Source of the DNA: Candidatus Spechtbacteria bacterium RIFCSPHIGHO2_02_FULL_43_15b
GTDB taxonomy: Bacteria > Patescibacteriota > Minisyncoccia > Spechtbacterales > HO2-43-30
Length of the DNA: 39,897 bases
Direction of reading: 5' to 3'
NCBI GenBank assembly: GCA_001819985.1
Contig: MHOE01000003.1
Coordinates: 233 to 40,129, forward strand
Of the stretch, positions 1-6,805 are shown in pieces. Under the pieces are notes generated by a model. The model was not told the origin of the DNA and ran no database searches. It saw nothing but the letters and a program-made list of their open reading frames with translations. Numbering within the stretch: position 1 is the stretch's first letter; each line of letters begins with the position of its first letter. A program made the position numbers and the translations under genes.

Positions 1-183
1 ACTGGGAAAGCGTATTTTCGAGTTGAAAAAATTTCTGATAATCAATCTAGGCTAGTCAGTTATGTCGAGTATGGCAATAAATTTTTCGACAAAATTGTAA
101 ATTTTATTGTTAAAACTTCTGCCGCGAGGAGACACATTAAGGAAGAGGGAGAGAATCTTAAGAAATATTTAGAACGGAAATAA
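1..183 (+). CDS. C-terminal end of an unidentified protein (5' cut by window)
   Basis: Frame 1 is open from the first base to a TAA at 181-183 and gives 60 residues, ending in a basic, helical tail (ENLKKYLERK). The start lies outside the window. The combination of a beta-strand-like segment (RLVSYVEYGNKFFDKIVNF) and a terminal helix resembles the end of SRPBCC/polyketide-cyclase-like proteins, but this is only a weak impression. The next small reading frame starts 3 bases after the stop, so the two are probably co-transcribed. Confidence 0.5.
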   Translation, partial: TGKAYFRVEKISDNQSRLVSYVEYGNKFFDKIVNFIVKTSAARRHIKEEGENLKKYLERK

Positions 184-186
184 TTT

Positions 187-303
187 ATGAAAAATAGAGA
201 AAAAATTATAAGTGCAAAAAAGTTGTTGGTCCTCAATAAAAAATCGAAGCGTATTTTGGATGTTTTAAAAAAAATCAATCAGAGAAAATATGGAAAGATT
301 TGA
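187..303 (+). CDS. Possible small basic protein, 38 aa
   Basis: ATG at 187, TGA at 301-303, 38 residues (begins MKNREKIISAKKLLVLNKKS), strongly basic and with no membrane segment. It starts 3 bases after the preceding stop and its last 14 bases overlap the start of the following gene at 290, which is typical of translational coupling. No clear ribosome binding site is visible, so it could also be only the leader of the downstream gene. Unknown function. Confidence 0.3.
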   Translation: MKNREKIISAKKLLVLNKKSKRILDVLKKINQRKYGKI

Positions 304-1075
304 GAAATATAGACCGAAGATCCTGCACGAAGTTTCCGAATTGGACATGGAATTATCTCCGGGCGAACTAGGGGAGTTTGTTGATGTAGCGATGTTAGAA
401 GCTGGGGAAACCCTCGATGCAATTAGTATTGAGGCGGCATCGTTGGAAACGCAGTATTTTTCTCTCGACGCATTTTATGAACTTCAGGCAATATTAGCTG
501 AATATGAAGGGTTGATTGCCAGTCTTGATATCAAAAATAAAGAGTTGCGTGTTAAAATTACAGGGATTCGCGATATTCTTAGAGATAAAAATCCTATAAG
601 TAATATTGCTGAAAATAATGGCGGATATGTCCTTGTTCACTCTTCAGATCTAAAAAGTTTGAGAAATTTAGTAGAAACAAAAAATGAAGTTGCCGAGGTA
701 TGTACTACTGCAAATTCTTTACGGATAAAAGGTGATATTTTCCAGAGTAGCACTAAATCGATTGAGGCTGGTTTTATTTACGATCCCAAACAGGCTACGG
801 CATGGTTTTCTAAAGATGTAGGTTCTCATACACACCTAGGGAAAAGAGTTTTAGAAAGACGATTCCAAGAATTTATTGCGACTTCACTTGACGATGCTTT
901 AAAAAAACAAAGTGGGCAGAGAGTTGAAGTTTGGGTTGACGCCGCAAAAATAAGCCCTGTTGCTATTCTTATTATTAGCGAGGCAAGGATTGAAGATTGT
1001 ATTAGAATGGGACGAGAGTTTGGATTACCAGTACTTTATAACTCTCATTTCTTTGAACAAGAATTCGGTCATTAA
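290..1075 (+). CDS. Hypothetical protein, 261 aa
   Basis: A 261-residue soluble, acidic protein that I do not recognise. The N-terminal 110 residues are predicted mostly helical, rich in E, L and A (LSPGELGEFVDVAMLEAGE), and look able to form helical hairpins. The C-terminal half is mixed alpha/beta and ends in a hydrophobic strand and helix (ISPVAILIISEARIEDC). No signal peptide or membrane segment. The ATG at 290 has only a weak purine-rich stretch before it. Its stop overlaps by a few bases the stop of the convergent gene on the minus strand. No metal-binding or nucleotide-binding motif is evident. Confidence 0.6.
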   Translation: MERFEKYRPKILHEVSELDMELSPGELGEFVDVAMLEAGETLDAISIEAASLETQYFSLDAFYELQAILAEYEGLIASLDIKNKELRVKITGIRDILRDKNPISNIAENNGGYVLVHSSDLKSLRNLVETKNEVAEVCTTANSLRIKGDIFQSSTKSIEAGFIYDPKQATAWFSKDVGSHTHLGKRVLERRFQEFIATSLDDALKKQSGQRVEVWVDAAKISPVAILIISEARIEDCIRMGREFGLPVLYNSHFFEQEFGH

Positions 1076-2775
1076 ACCTGCCTGTGCCAATAGGCAACTG
1101 AAAAGTTTTCTGGGGTTATAGCAAAAATCATCAAAGCATTGGATATTTTAATAAGGATTTGATAAAGTAATCTTATGACCAAAAAAAGAATCCTGCCTGC
1201 CGATAGGCAGGTCGCCGTTGCGGTGCACAAAGCGCCAACGGATTTACGAAAAACCCTCATTTCTTCCCCAGCGGCGCCAAATAAAACATGAGTCCAGTAG
1301 CTTTGACCAAGAGATACATCCGATTCCGCAAAATCGCGGACTTTGAGCCGGCCATTTTTTTCTTCCAGCCAAAATTCAACGATTTCATCGGCTCTAATCT
1401 TTTCGTGCGTGAAAGTTTTTTTAAGCAACTCTTTTAACCTTGCCCGTTTAGCGAAAGATGTTCTCGGTCTCACGCATACGCCAAGGTCAATATCCGCGTC
1501 TTGCTGGCCATATCCATTGAGGCGGGAACCAAATATGAGAACTGTCGGATATATGAGCTTAAACAGTTCCGGATTTTGCTCGATGGACGCGGCCATCGCT
1601 CGTATTTCATCCATTTCCTGTTTCATGAATTTCAGGTTTTCAGAAAACGGACCAGCCAATTTAGGAATGACGATATTGAGTTCCGCCAGTTGTTCGTCGC
1701 GGATAATGAGTAGCTGGCGAAAGCGGCGGAAAGTTTTTGAGAGCGTCTCTCTCGTTTCTGGATCGTTTTTCCAGAGATTGAGCAGAGTCGCTTCATATTG
1801 CGTATATAGCACTTGCGCTTTTCTAAAGTCGGCTGACGCAATGAATTCGATTGCTTTCCCAATTCCTTCAATCAACGATTGGCGGCTTGCCGATTTTGCA
1901 TCGTGAGTAAGGAAAGTCATGGCAACTTCGGGGGAAAATCCATCCTCGACAATCGCCATGCTTATATGTTCCCCCATATACCAGATTGTTTCTTGCCGGC
2001 TCTTTTTTTTCAGCCATGCTTTGCGTCTGGGCATAATATCGCCGAAATCTTCGGATTCTATTTGAGAGAATCTTTTATCCAGTTCGGTTTGAACAGACGC
2101 AAGCGTTATGGCCATCGGTATTGCGTTTATTTTTTGCTTCCGCGTCTTCGCCCCAATGTTCGCAACAACGGAAAGCGCGGCGGCAATGCTATTCTTTAAT
2201 ATTTCGTCATCGCTATTTTCCATTAGCGCGACGACCTCTTCAACCGTGAGTAAGCCGTTTTGAACAAGTTTAGGTATGAGGTGAGCCGCTTTTACCACTC
2301 GCGGCAAGTCGCCGATCCGTCGTTCTACTTCAAGCACATCGCCATTTACAAAATTGGCGCGCACATCGTGCGTGTAAAGAAGGTTTTTCCACGCATCTAT
2401 ATATATTTTGCCGAATCGTTCTAGGGCTTGCTGAAGTTTTTTTTCGTAATGATGCCGTATTTTGTTTGGCAATAATTCAAACGGAAGATAGAGAATAAGG
2501 CGTTTATAGTCACGGTCGTCCGCGAGTAAGTCGCTTAGGGCCGTGTAAAGTTTCGTCACTTGTTCTTCTGTTATGTATCCTTCCGCGATTGCTGTTTCTA
2601 GCGGTATATCCGGCCGCGGCAGAGAATCAAATACGCCGTCTAAGCATTCTTTGAGCTCTTTGCGTAGTTTAAGCTGGTACATAAAAATTTCATTTCGTGA
2701 GATGCTCTTAGGCCAAATATCAGCCGCAAGAACAGAATCAAAAAACGACTCAACTGGAACTAAAGGCAGTATCAT
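1072..2775 (-). CDS. Nucleotidyltransferase-domain protein, 567 aa, function unknown
   Basis: A large helical protein with a Pol-beta-superfamily nucleotidyltransferase signature near residues 416-430: GSRLNGYGQQDADIDLGV, i.e. the GS motif followed by two metal-binding aspartates (D428, D430). The third acidic ligand is not obvious. Residues 1-400 are predicted nearly all alpha-helical and match nothing I recognise. The last 60 residues (after about 505) look like read-through into intergenic DNA and carry a dispersed palindrome, so the original stop may have been lost. The start is supported by GGAGG seven bases before ATG and by a consensus promoter at 2848-2876. The MNT-like motif suggests nucleotidyl transfer to a protein or small molecule, but no cognate HEPN partner is adjacent. 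Confidence 0.7.
   Translation of the reverse strand: MILPLVPVESFFDSVLAADIWPKSISRNEIFMYQLKLRKELKECLDGVFDSLPRPDIPLETAIAEGYITEEQVTKLYTALSDLLADDRDYKRLILYLPFELLPNKIRHHYEKKLQQALERFGKIYIDAWKNLLYTHDVRANFVNGDVLEVERRIGDLPRVVKAAHLIPKLVQNGLLTVEEVVALMENSDDEILKNSIAAALSVVANIGAKTRKQKINAIPMAITLASVQTELDKRFSQIESEDFGDIMPRRKAWLKKKSRQETIWYMGEHISMAIVEDGFSPEVAMTFLTHDAKSASRQSLIEGIGKAIEFIASADFRKAQVLYTQYEATLLNLWKNDPETRETLSKTFRRFRQLLIIRDEQLAELNIVIPKLAGPFSENLKFMKQEMDEIRAMAASIEQNPELFKLIYPTVLIFGSRLNGYGQQDADIDLGVCVRPRTSFAKRARLKELLKKTFTHEKIRADEIVEFWLEEKNGRLKVRDFAESDVSLGQSYWTHVLFGAAGEEMRVFRKSVGALCTATATCLSAGRILFLVIRLLYQILIKISNALMIFAITPENFSVAYWHRQV
1078..1097. repeat. Short palindromic repeat, copy 1 (CCTGCCT...AGGCA)
   Basis: CCTGCCT, 8 bases, then AGGCA. 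A better-conserved copy lies at 1192-1211. Both sit inside the 3' part of the minus-strand nucleotidyltransferase-like gene, next to its stop codon. Confidence 0.5.
1192..1211. repeat. Short palindromic repeat, copy 2 (CCTGCCTGCCGATAGGCAGG)
   Basis: A 20-bp imperfect palindrome with 7-bp perfect arms (CCTGCCT / AGGCAGG) and a 6-base centre. It falls inside the last 60 codons of the minus-strand gene, a stretch that looks less protein-like than the rest. Confidence 0.6.
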
Positions 2776-2847
2776 TCAATACCTCCATTACGCGTATGCG
2801 CGCATATTGTGGCAAATTGTTAAAAAGCAGGTTCTTTTTATGTTATG

Positions 2848-2876
2848 ATTATAAAATAATTCAATCAATGCGTCAA
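2848..2876 (-). promoter_or_regulatory. Promoter of the nucleotidyltransferase-like gene
   Basis: On the minus strand: TTGACG (2876-2871), 17-base spacer, TATAAT (2853-2848). The transcript would start about 65 bases before the ATG at 2775. Confidence 0.65.
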
Positions 2877-2887
2877 TATGCTAAGTA

Positions 2888-2915
2888 TTGACAGAATATT
2901 CACATAGTGTATAAT
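2888..2915 (+). promoter_or_regulatory. Consensus sigma-70-type promoter of a small RNA
   Basis: TTGACA (2888-2893), 16-base spacer, TATAAT (2910-2915): both hexamers match the consensus exactly. It is divergent from the promoter at 2848-2876. No start codon with a ribosome binding site follows before the terminator at 3001-3028. Confidence 0.75.
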
Positions 2916-2921
2916 ATAAAT

Positions 2922-3028
2922 GATACGCTTCCTCGGGTAATAACCCCGACCGGCGTAATCCCTGGCCGAGCAGGGACTTTAAATAGTCTCATTGCCTGGC
3001 AAAAGGTACCGCAAGGTACCTTTTGTAT
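2922..3028 (+). ncRNA. Candidate small non-coding RNA, about 105 nt
   Basis: The span lies between a consensus promoter and a strong intrinsic terminator and contains no credible reading frame. Visible structure: TCGGG/CCCGA around a 6-7-base loop (about 2933-2950), TCCCTG/CAGGGA closing a GCCGAG loop (about 2960-2977), then the terminator hairpin. The sequence does not look like the SRP RNA, tmRNA, RNase P RNA or 6S RNA patterns I know. It is a candidate only; a leader ended by premature termination of the downstream gene at 3242 is the alternative. Confidence 0.5.
3001..3028 (+). terminator. Intrinsic terminator with GCAA tetraloop
   Basis: AAAAGGTACC (3001-3010), GCAA loop, GGTACCTTTT (3015-3024): a perfect 10-bp stem closed by a GNRA tetraloop, ending in a T tract. 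Confidence 0.8.
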
Positions 3029-3066
3029 TACTTAAAATAATCTAATACGAATATGGAGGGTAGCGA

Positions 3067-3087
3067 TACCGAGGTCAGACCCCGGTA
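3067..3087. repeat. Dispersed GGGGTC/GACCCC palindrome, intergenic copy
   Basis: TACCGAGGTC, central A, GACCCCGGTA: 10-bp arms with one mismatch. Same core as the elements at 6633-6745, 35850-35884 and 36408-36438. The remaining stretch from 3088 to 3241 shows only a possible TTGACA near 3109 and a GGGAGG before the next gene. Confidence 0.6.
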
Positions 3088-3241
3088 GTTTCATATCTTG
3101 TTTAATTGTTGACAAAGTGAATATGGAAGTTTGAATTTTGCGCGGCCACTACCAAGGGGCTGATATTTTATCCGACATTGATTTTTGAGAAAAATTATGC
3201 TTTCATATTCTTAAGTCGCTTGTGGGAGGTTAAATGTTTAT

Positions 3242-3799
3242 ATGGGTTTGAAATGGATTGTAATTATCGCTTGGATCGTAGTTTCTATATTTGGGTTTTA
3301 CTTGCTGTATCAAAAAGCTGATTTCGAAACAAAAGAAGAAAAAGTTATTTTTGAAAGCCCCTTGCGGGTCAGATATCCAGAATTAAATTTCGAAGAGAAA
3401 AATGACGGTGATTTTGTTGATTTGCGGAGATTGAAAAAGGAAGCGGTATCAAGCCCGGTAGTATTCGCAAGCGCGATAGATGAGTCAAAACCTTTATATC
3501 TCATCGTGAAAAAGGTGAATGGAGATTTTGGCGGTTTAGGTCGCAGTACTTCTATAGGACAAATAAACCTTGTTTACATTGGATATTCGCGGTTGGATTA
3601 TGGTGTTTTAGTTTCCTACATCGAAACTCACAATCCTCCGACAGAAGATTACCGTTGGCAAGTGGGTTCCGTAAACACAAGTGGCGCGACATGGATTTTT
3701 GATCCTAACGCAACCGAAAATATTGTCGCCCTTATTATTGTAGGCATTCTTTGGTGTGCTGTCGGCAGTATTATATTGTTTGCGATATATAACAAATAG
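3242..3799 (+). CDS. Membrane protein with two terminal TM helices, 185 aa
   Basis: Residues 4-24 (LKWIVIIAWIVVSIFGFYLLY) and about 158-182 (IVALIIVGILWCAVGSIILF) are transmembrane helices flanking a 130-residue, strand-rich domain. The layout resembles DUF3592-type proteins, where the middle domain lies outside the cytoplasm, but I cannot confirm the family. The start ATG at 3242 follows GGGAGG by about ten bases; an ATG at 3235 in another frame stops after five codons. A good terminator follows. It appears to be a single-gene unit. Confidence 0.65.
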   Translation: MGLKWIVIIAWIVVSIFGFYLLYQKADFETKEEKVIFESPLRVRYPELNFEEKNDGDFVDLRRLKKEAVSSPVVFASAIDESKPLYLIVKKVNGDFGGLGRSTSIGQINLVYIGYSRLDYGVLVSYIETHNPPTEDYRWQVGSVNTSGATWIFDPNATENIVALIIVGILWCAVGSIILFAIYNK

Positions 3800-3822
3800 T
3801 TATTTTTGAAAAAATTTATGTA

Positions 3823-3851
3823 AACAAGCCGCGCAGAATGGCTTGTTTTTT
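3823..3851 (+). terminator. Intrinsic terminator
   Basis: AACAAGCC (3823-3830), 9-base loop, GGCTTGTT (3840-3847) followed by Ts. Confidence 0.8.
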
Positions 3852-3949
3852 AATGCGCGTTTATGTTTGGACGGCAACGCACGCGATATAACGGCATTTT
3901 CTAAGCATAGGGAAAACCGCCATATGTGTGTACACATTACCTAACTATA

Positions 3950-3977
3950 TTGACTTTTGCCTATGATTTGTTGTAAT
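3950..3977 (+). promoter_or_regulatory. Promoter of the radical SAM gene
   Basis: TTGACT (3950-3955), 16-base spacer, TGTAAT (3972-3977). The transcript would begin about 28 bases before the ATG at 4012, leaving room for the GGAGGAG ribosome binding site. Confidence 0.55.
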
Positions 3978-4011
3978 ATTCATACGAGAATTGGAAACAG
4001 GGAGGAGAAGA

Positions 4012-4899
4012 ATGGACGGAATATTTACTATAATCGCGGGAAGCGAGGTATGCAACGCGCGATGTCCGTTTTGTATAAGCAAAATGACACAGCCGCTCGG
4101 CGTGCCTCTGGGAAAACCACCAGAGGTAAATTGGAGGAATTTTCATAAGGCATGCCATTTGGCGCAGGTCAATGGCATAAGTACGGTTCTTATAACCGGA
4201 AAGGGGGAGCCGACGCTCTTCCCTTCGCAGATATCGGATTTCCTAGTTGCGATGAATCGTTACGATTTTCCACTTATCGAGTTGCAGACAAATGGTATTA
4301 TGATGGCGAAAAAACCTAAAGAGTACTCCCAGTATTTGAAGGATTGGTACGGTTGTGGGGGGATGACGACCATAGCAGTTTCAATTGTGCATTACGAACC
4401 GGAAAAAAACAGGCAGATATATCTGCCGTACCAAAAGGATTACATTGACCTTAAGGCATTGATAGAGTTTTTGCACGGTCATGGTTTATCGGTGCGGTTA
4501 ACTTGCACAATGCTGAAAGGATTTATCGATTCAGGTGAAGAAGTTGCCAATTTAGTCAGCTTTGCTAGGGAAAACAAAGCGGAGCAGTTGACTATCAGGC
4601 CGGTTAACGCTCCGAAAGAAGAGGCGAGCAGGAATGAAGAGGTGGGAGTTTTAGTAAGGCGAGATATGATGCTCGCCGAAGATCAGATTGTGGATATAAA
4701 GAGTATGATCGCAGGAAGGGCGACATTGATTCGGACTCTTTCATACGGAGCTCAAATTTACGACTTCGGCGGGCAAAACCTTTGCCTTTCGAATTGTCTA
4801 ACCGTGGAAGGGAGTTCGAACTATGTGCGGAATTTCATTTTTTTCCAGGATGGGCATATCCGCACTTCTTGGGATCTTCCCGGAAGTATAGTATTATAA
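4012..4899 (+). CDS. Radical SAM domain protein, 295 aa
   Basis: Contains the radical SAM cluster motif CX3CX2C near the N-terminus (C14, C18, C21, in SEVCNARCPFC), binding a 4Fe-4S cluster that cleaves S-adenosylmethionine. It is followed at residues 63-69 by GKGEPTL, equivalent to the SAM-contacting GGEPTL motif, and by the LQTNG strand. Two further cysteines (LCLSNC) near residues 260-265 might bind an additional cluster or zinc, but there is no full SPASM arrangement. The ATG at 4012 is chosen because GGAGGAG lies 5-6 bases upstream; an upstream TTG at 3991 has no such site. It is monocistronic between a promoter and a perfect terminator. Substrate unknown. Confidence 0.8.
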   Translation: MDGIFTIIAGSEVCNARCPFCISKMTQPLGVPLGKPPEVNWRNFHKACHLAQVNGISTVLITGKGEPTLFPSQISDFLVAMNRYDFPLIELQTNGIMMAKKPKEYSQYLKDWYGCGGMTTIAVSIVHYEPEKNRQIYLPYQKDYIDLKALIEFLHGHGLSVRLTCTMLKGFIDSGEEVANLVSFARENKAEQLTIRPVNAPKEEASRNEEVGVLVRRDMMLAEDQIVDIKSMIAGRATLIRTLSYGAQIYDFGGQNLCLSNCLTVEGSSNYVRNFIFFQDGHIRTSWDLPGSIVL

Positions 4900-4902
4900 T
4901 CA

Positions 4903-4940
4903 AAACTCCCACGCGAAATTTCGCGCGGGAGTTTAATTTT
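4903..4940 (+). terminator. Intrinsic terminator
   Basis: AAACTCCC...GGGAGTTT with an inner CGCGAAA/TTTCGCG stem (4903-4934), followed by AATTTT. Near-perfect long hairpin. Confidence 0.8.
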
Positions 4941-5061
4941 ACGCAAATTTTAAGAAAATATGCGTCTAGCTGGCTAAAAAGTTGTTTGGATTAATATTTT
5001 GTGATAATTTGTAAGAAGTATAATTCGCATTTTAACAATTTCATAAAGGAGTTCGTTCGCT

Positions 5062-5619
5062 ATGATAAGAATGATGGTGGACCACATAGGAAAAAAGAAT
5101 TCAAACGGGCAATTGGCAGTTATTCTAAAAACAGAAGACGCCGAAAGCGATGCAGTTTATTTGCTCGTATGGATAGTTCCATACGAGGCCTACGCTATTG
5201 TCTTGACTTTTTCAAACAGGGAAAGCGAAGTGCCGCTTATTCATGACTTGTTCAAATCACTTATCAGTTCATCGGGAGTTTCGGTAGAGCGAGTTTTCAT
5301 ATACGGCGTTAGCGGGGATGTTTTTATTTCAAAAATTTTTTTCAAAAACAGCGGTAATTATTTCGAGCTTGACTCGCGGGCAAGCGATGGTATCGCGATT
5401 GCTATGCGGGCAAACGCGCCAATATTTGTCGCGGAGAAAGTTTTGAATAGATATGGCAGAAAAAAAAATGGTCAGCTGATAAGAGGAGGTAGCGGCGGAG
5501 ATAGTGATCGGGTAAAGAGAAGCAAGAAAGTTACGGATTCGGATATCAAAAAAATGTCCGCTTTCGCGGATCTTATAGAGCACCTTGATATAGATGATTT
5601 CATCGGCGAGAAAGATTAG
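5062..5619 (+). CDS. Bifunctional nuclease (DUF151/BFN) family protein, 185 aa
   Basis: Residues 100-128 carry the family signature (FELDSRASDGIAIAMRANAP then IFVAEKVL), equivalent to the conserved RxSDAIALALR...PIxV block of the bifunctional nuclease family (DUF151), reported in plants as RNase/DNase and common in bacteria. The N-terminal strand region (residues 18-50) fits the family. The C-terminal 50 residues are basic, then acidic, and probably a lineage-specific tail. AAAGGAG lies about ten bases before the ATG, and TATAAT at 5019-5024 may be the -10 element. A terminator follows, so it is a single-gene unit. Substrate in the cell unknown. Confidence 0.8.
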   Translation: MIRMMVDHIGKKNSNGQLAVILKTEDAESDAVYLLVWIVPYEAYAIVLTFSNRESEVPLIHDLFKSLISSSGVSVERVFIYGVSGDVFISKIFFKNSGNYFELDSRASDGIAIAMRANAPIFVAEKVLNRYGRKKNGQLIRGGSGGDSDRVKRSKKVTDSDIKKMSAFADLIEHLDIDDFIGEKD

Positions 5620-5626
5620 ATATATC

Positions 5627-5667
5627 AAAAAATAGCTAGATACAGCTTCGTACATGGCTATTTTTTT
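5627..5667 (+). terminator. Intrinsic terminator
   Basis: AAAAAATAGC (5627-5636) pairs with GCTATTTTTT (5657-5666) around a 20-base loop. Confidence 0.65.
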
Positions 5668-5703
5668 AGTCCGAAGCTAAAAGCGTTAAAAATTTCGTAT
5701 CTA

Positions 5704-5732
5704 TTGCATATTTCTATTTTATGTGTTATAAT
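5704..5732 (+). promoter_or_regulatory. Promoter of the AT-hook-like gene
   Basis: TTGCAT (5704-5709), 17-base spacer, TATAAT (5727-5732). The transcript would start near 5739 and have a leader of about 70 bases. Confidence 0.65.
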
Positions 5733-5740
5733 TTTTCAAG

Positions 5741-5776
5741 AAGTAAATTACACGATATTTACTTGAATATCGTGTA
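5741..5776 (+). promoter_or_regulatory. Leader with two competing hairpins
   Basis: AAGTAAAT (5741-5748) can pair with ATTTACTT (5757-5764); TACACGATATT (5749-5759) can pair with AATATCGTGTA (5766-5776). The stems overlap, so only one can form at a time. Alternatively the longer palindrome is a protein operator just downstream of the transcription start. Confidence 0.5.
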
Positions 5777-5809
5777 GATTTGCTTGGGGATTCAAAAAAA
5801 GGAGTAAAA

Positions 5810-6505
5810 ATGACCCCAGCAATTTTAAAGGGGGTCAGCAGACCCCGACAGTCGGCACCTATTCCAGTCACTCGTATTATGCGCGAGTGGAATGATGCCG
5901 TTGATTTTTTTTCTTCAGAGCATCCCGAAAGGCGTAGAGAGCTCGAGGATGTAATTTTTATCATAATCAAATCCTTTCCATTGCTGGATGGCATAAATCC
6001 AGCCGAGTTTGCCTGCGAATTGTGCAAGCGGGCAAGCGACGCCCTGGTTCAAGCAAGGGGCAAGGCGAAAAAGGAATTCAACCTGCTGCCTTTATCCTCT
6101 TTGCGCTATCGAAGTTTAGACCTCGACACGGCAGAGAAGTCGAGGAATGGAGATGGCCGAAGGGGCTTTGATGAGTTTATTTCGGCAGAAAGACCAACTA
6201 GCAAAGAGTACTTGGATTTTATTAGATACAATGTTGGCGAGGAATTATGGGAGCATTTGGAATCGCCGTGCGGCGAGTCAATGCTCTGGAATTACCCAAA
6301 ATTCTGCGAGGAGATTCTGAGAAGCGCGCAGATGCGATCCAGGAGATTCTCCTGGTGTAGCACCCAGGAGTTAATAAGATCGGCGTTAGAAAAAGATAGA
6401 GAGGGTTGCTTCTCTACGCTTTTCGGCCCAAATTTCAGGGGCCTATTGGTCAGGGATTGCCTGACCATTAAAAAGCCGCGCGGAAGACCGCGCACGGCGA
6501 AATAG
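5810..6505 (+). CDS. Hypothetical protein with C-terminal AT-hook-like motif, 231 aa
   Basis: I do not recognise the family. The protein is soluble, helical and rich in charged residues and ends in KKPRGRPRTAK; the PRGRPR core matches the AT-hook, a minor-groove DNA-binding motif, so DNA binding is plausible. The ATG at 5810 follows AAGGAG by 6-7 bases; an in-frame TTG at 5780 lacks a site. The first dozen codons contain three half-copies of the dispersed palindrome (GACCCC 5812-5817, GGGGTC 5831-5836, GACCCC 5841-5846), so a hairpin can form right at the start codon. Strong promoter and terminator surround it; monocistronic. Confidence 0.6.
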   Translation: MTPAILKGVSRPRQSAPIPVTRIMREWNDAVDFFSSEHPERRRELEDVIFIIIKSFPLLDGINPAEFACELCKRASDALVQARGKAKKEFNLLPLSSLRYRSLDLDTAEKSRNGDGRRGFDEFISAERPTSKEYLDFIRYNVGEELWEHLESPCGESMLWNYPKFCEEILRSAQMRSRRFSWCSTQELIRSALEKDREGCFSTLFGPNFRGLLVRDCLTIKKPRGRPRTAK

Positions 6506-6512
6506 ATTAGAT

Positions 6513-6551
6513 TTACCCTGGGCTCCCAAACAAGCCCGGGGTAATTTTTTT
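6513..6551 (+). terminator. Intrinsic terminator
   Basis: TTACCCTGGGCT (6513-6524) pairs with AGCCCGGGGTAA (6533-6544), one mismatch, followed by seven Ts. A second hairpin, ATCCCCA/TGGGGAT, lies at about 6552-6577. Confidence 0.85.
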
Positions 6552-6590
6552 TATCCCCAGCTTGAATGTTGGGGATATTTATTTTTAGTG

Positions 6591-6596
6591 TATAAT
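6591..6596 (+). promoter_or_regulatory. Possible -10 element upstream of the MPE gene
   Basis: TATAAT at 6591-6596, with only a poor -35 candidate (TTGGGG at 6569). If used, the message to 6806 would include the whole MITE-like element in its leader. Confidence 0.35.
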
Positions 6597-6632
6597 TTAC
6601 TGATGATTTTGAGCCCTTAAAAAGTTCAGTGC

Positions 6633-6745
6633 GAATTGCAAAACGGGGTCAGACCCCTGTGGTATTATTCTTTTCGAGTGAATATTTTTTTTAAGAGACA
6701 CATTTTTTAGAAGATGTTTTGGCGTCTGACCCAGTTTTGTAATTC
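6633..6745. mobile_element. MITE-like element, 113 bp, with 25-bp terminal inverted repeats
   Basis: Left end 6633-6657 (GAATTGCAAAACGGGGTCAG, then ACCCC) and right end 6721-6745 are inverted copies with 3 mismatches in 25. Both ends hold the GGGTCAGAC core found in the shorter dispersed palindromes. The 63-bp interior is AT-rich and noncoding. No transposase is in the window, so mobility would depend on one elsewhere. No clear target-site duplication can be assigned. Confidence 0.6.
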
Positions 6746-6805
6746 AAAGTTCATTAAAAATTTAATAATCCTGCAAGGAAAAAATTCACAAAGGAGTTGA
6801 ATCTT

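Noticed and set aside
1343-1906. Plus-strand frame of 187 aa opposite the nucleotidyltransferase-like gene
   Set aside because: The minus strand has the promoter, the GGAGG site and the NTase motif; the plus frame is low-complexity and serine-rich.
2922-3028. Identity as 6S, SRP, tmRNA or RNase P RNA
   Set aside because: Too short for 6S, tmRNA or RNase P, and the SRP GGAA/AGCAG apical loop pattern is absent.
5780-5812. TTG start ten codons upstream for the AT-hook-like gene
   Set aside because: The extension would be translated from inside the ribosome binding site region; AAGGAG six to seven bases before ATG 5810 decides the start.
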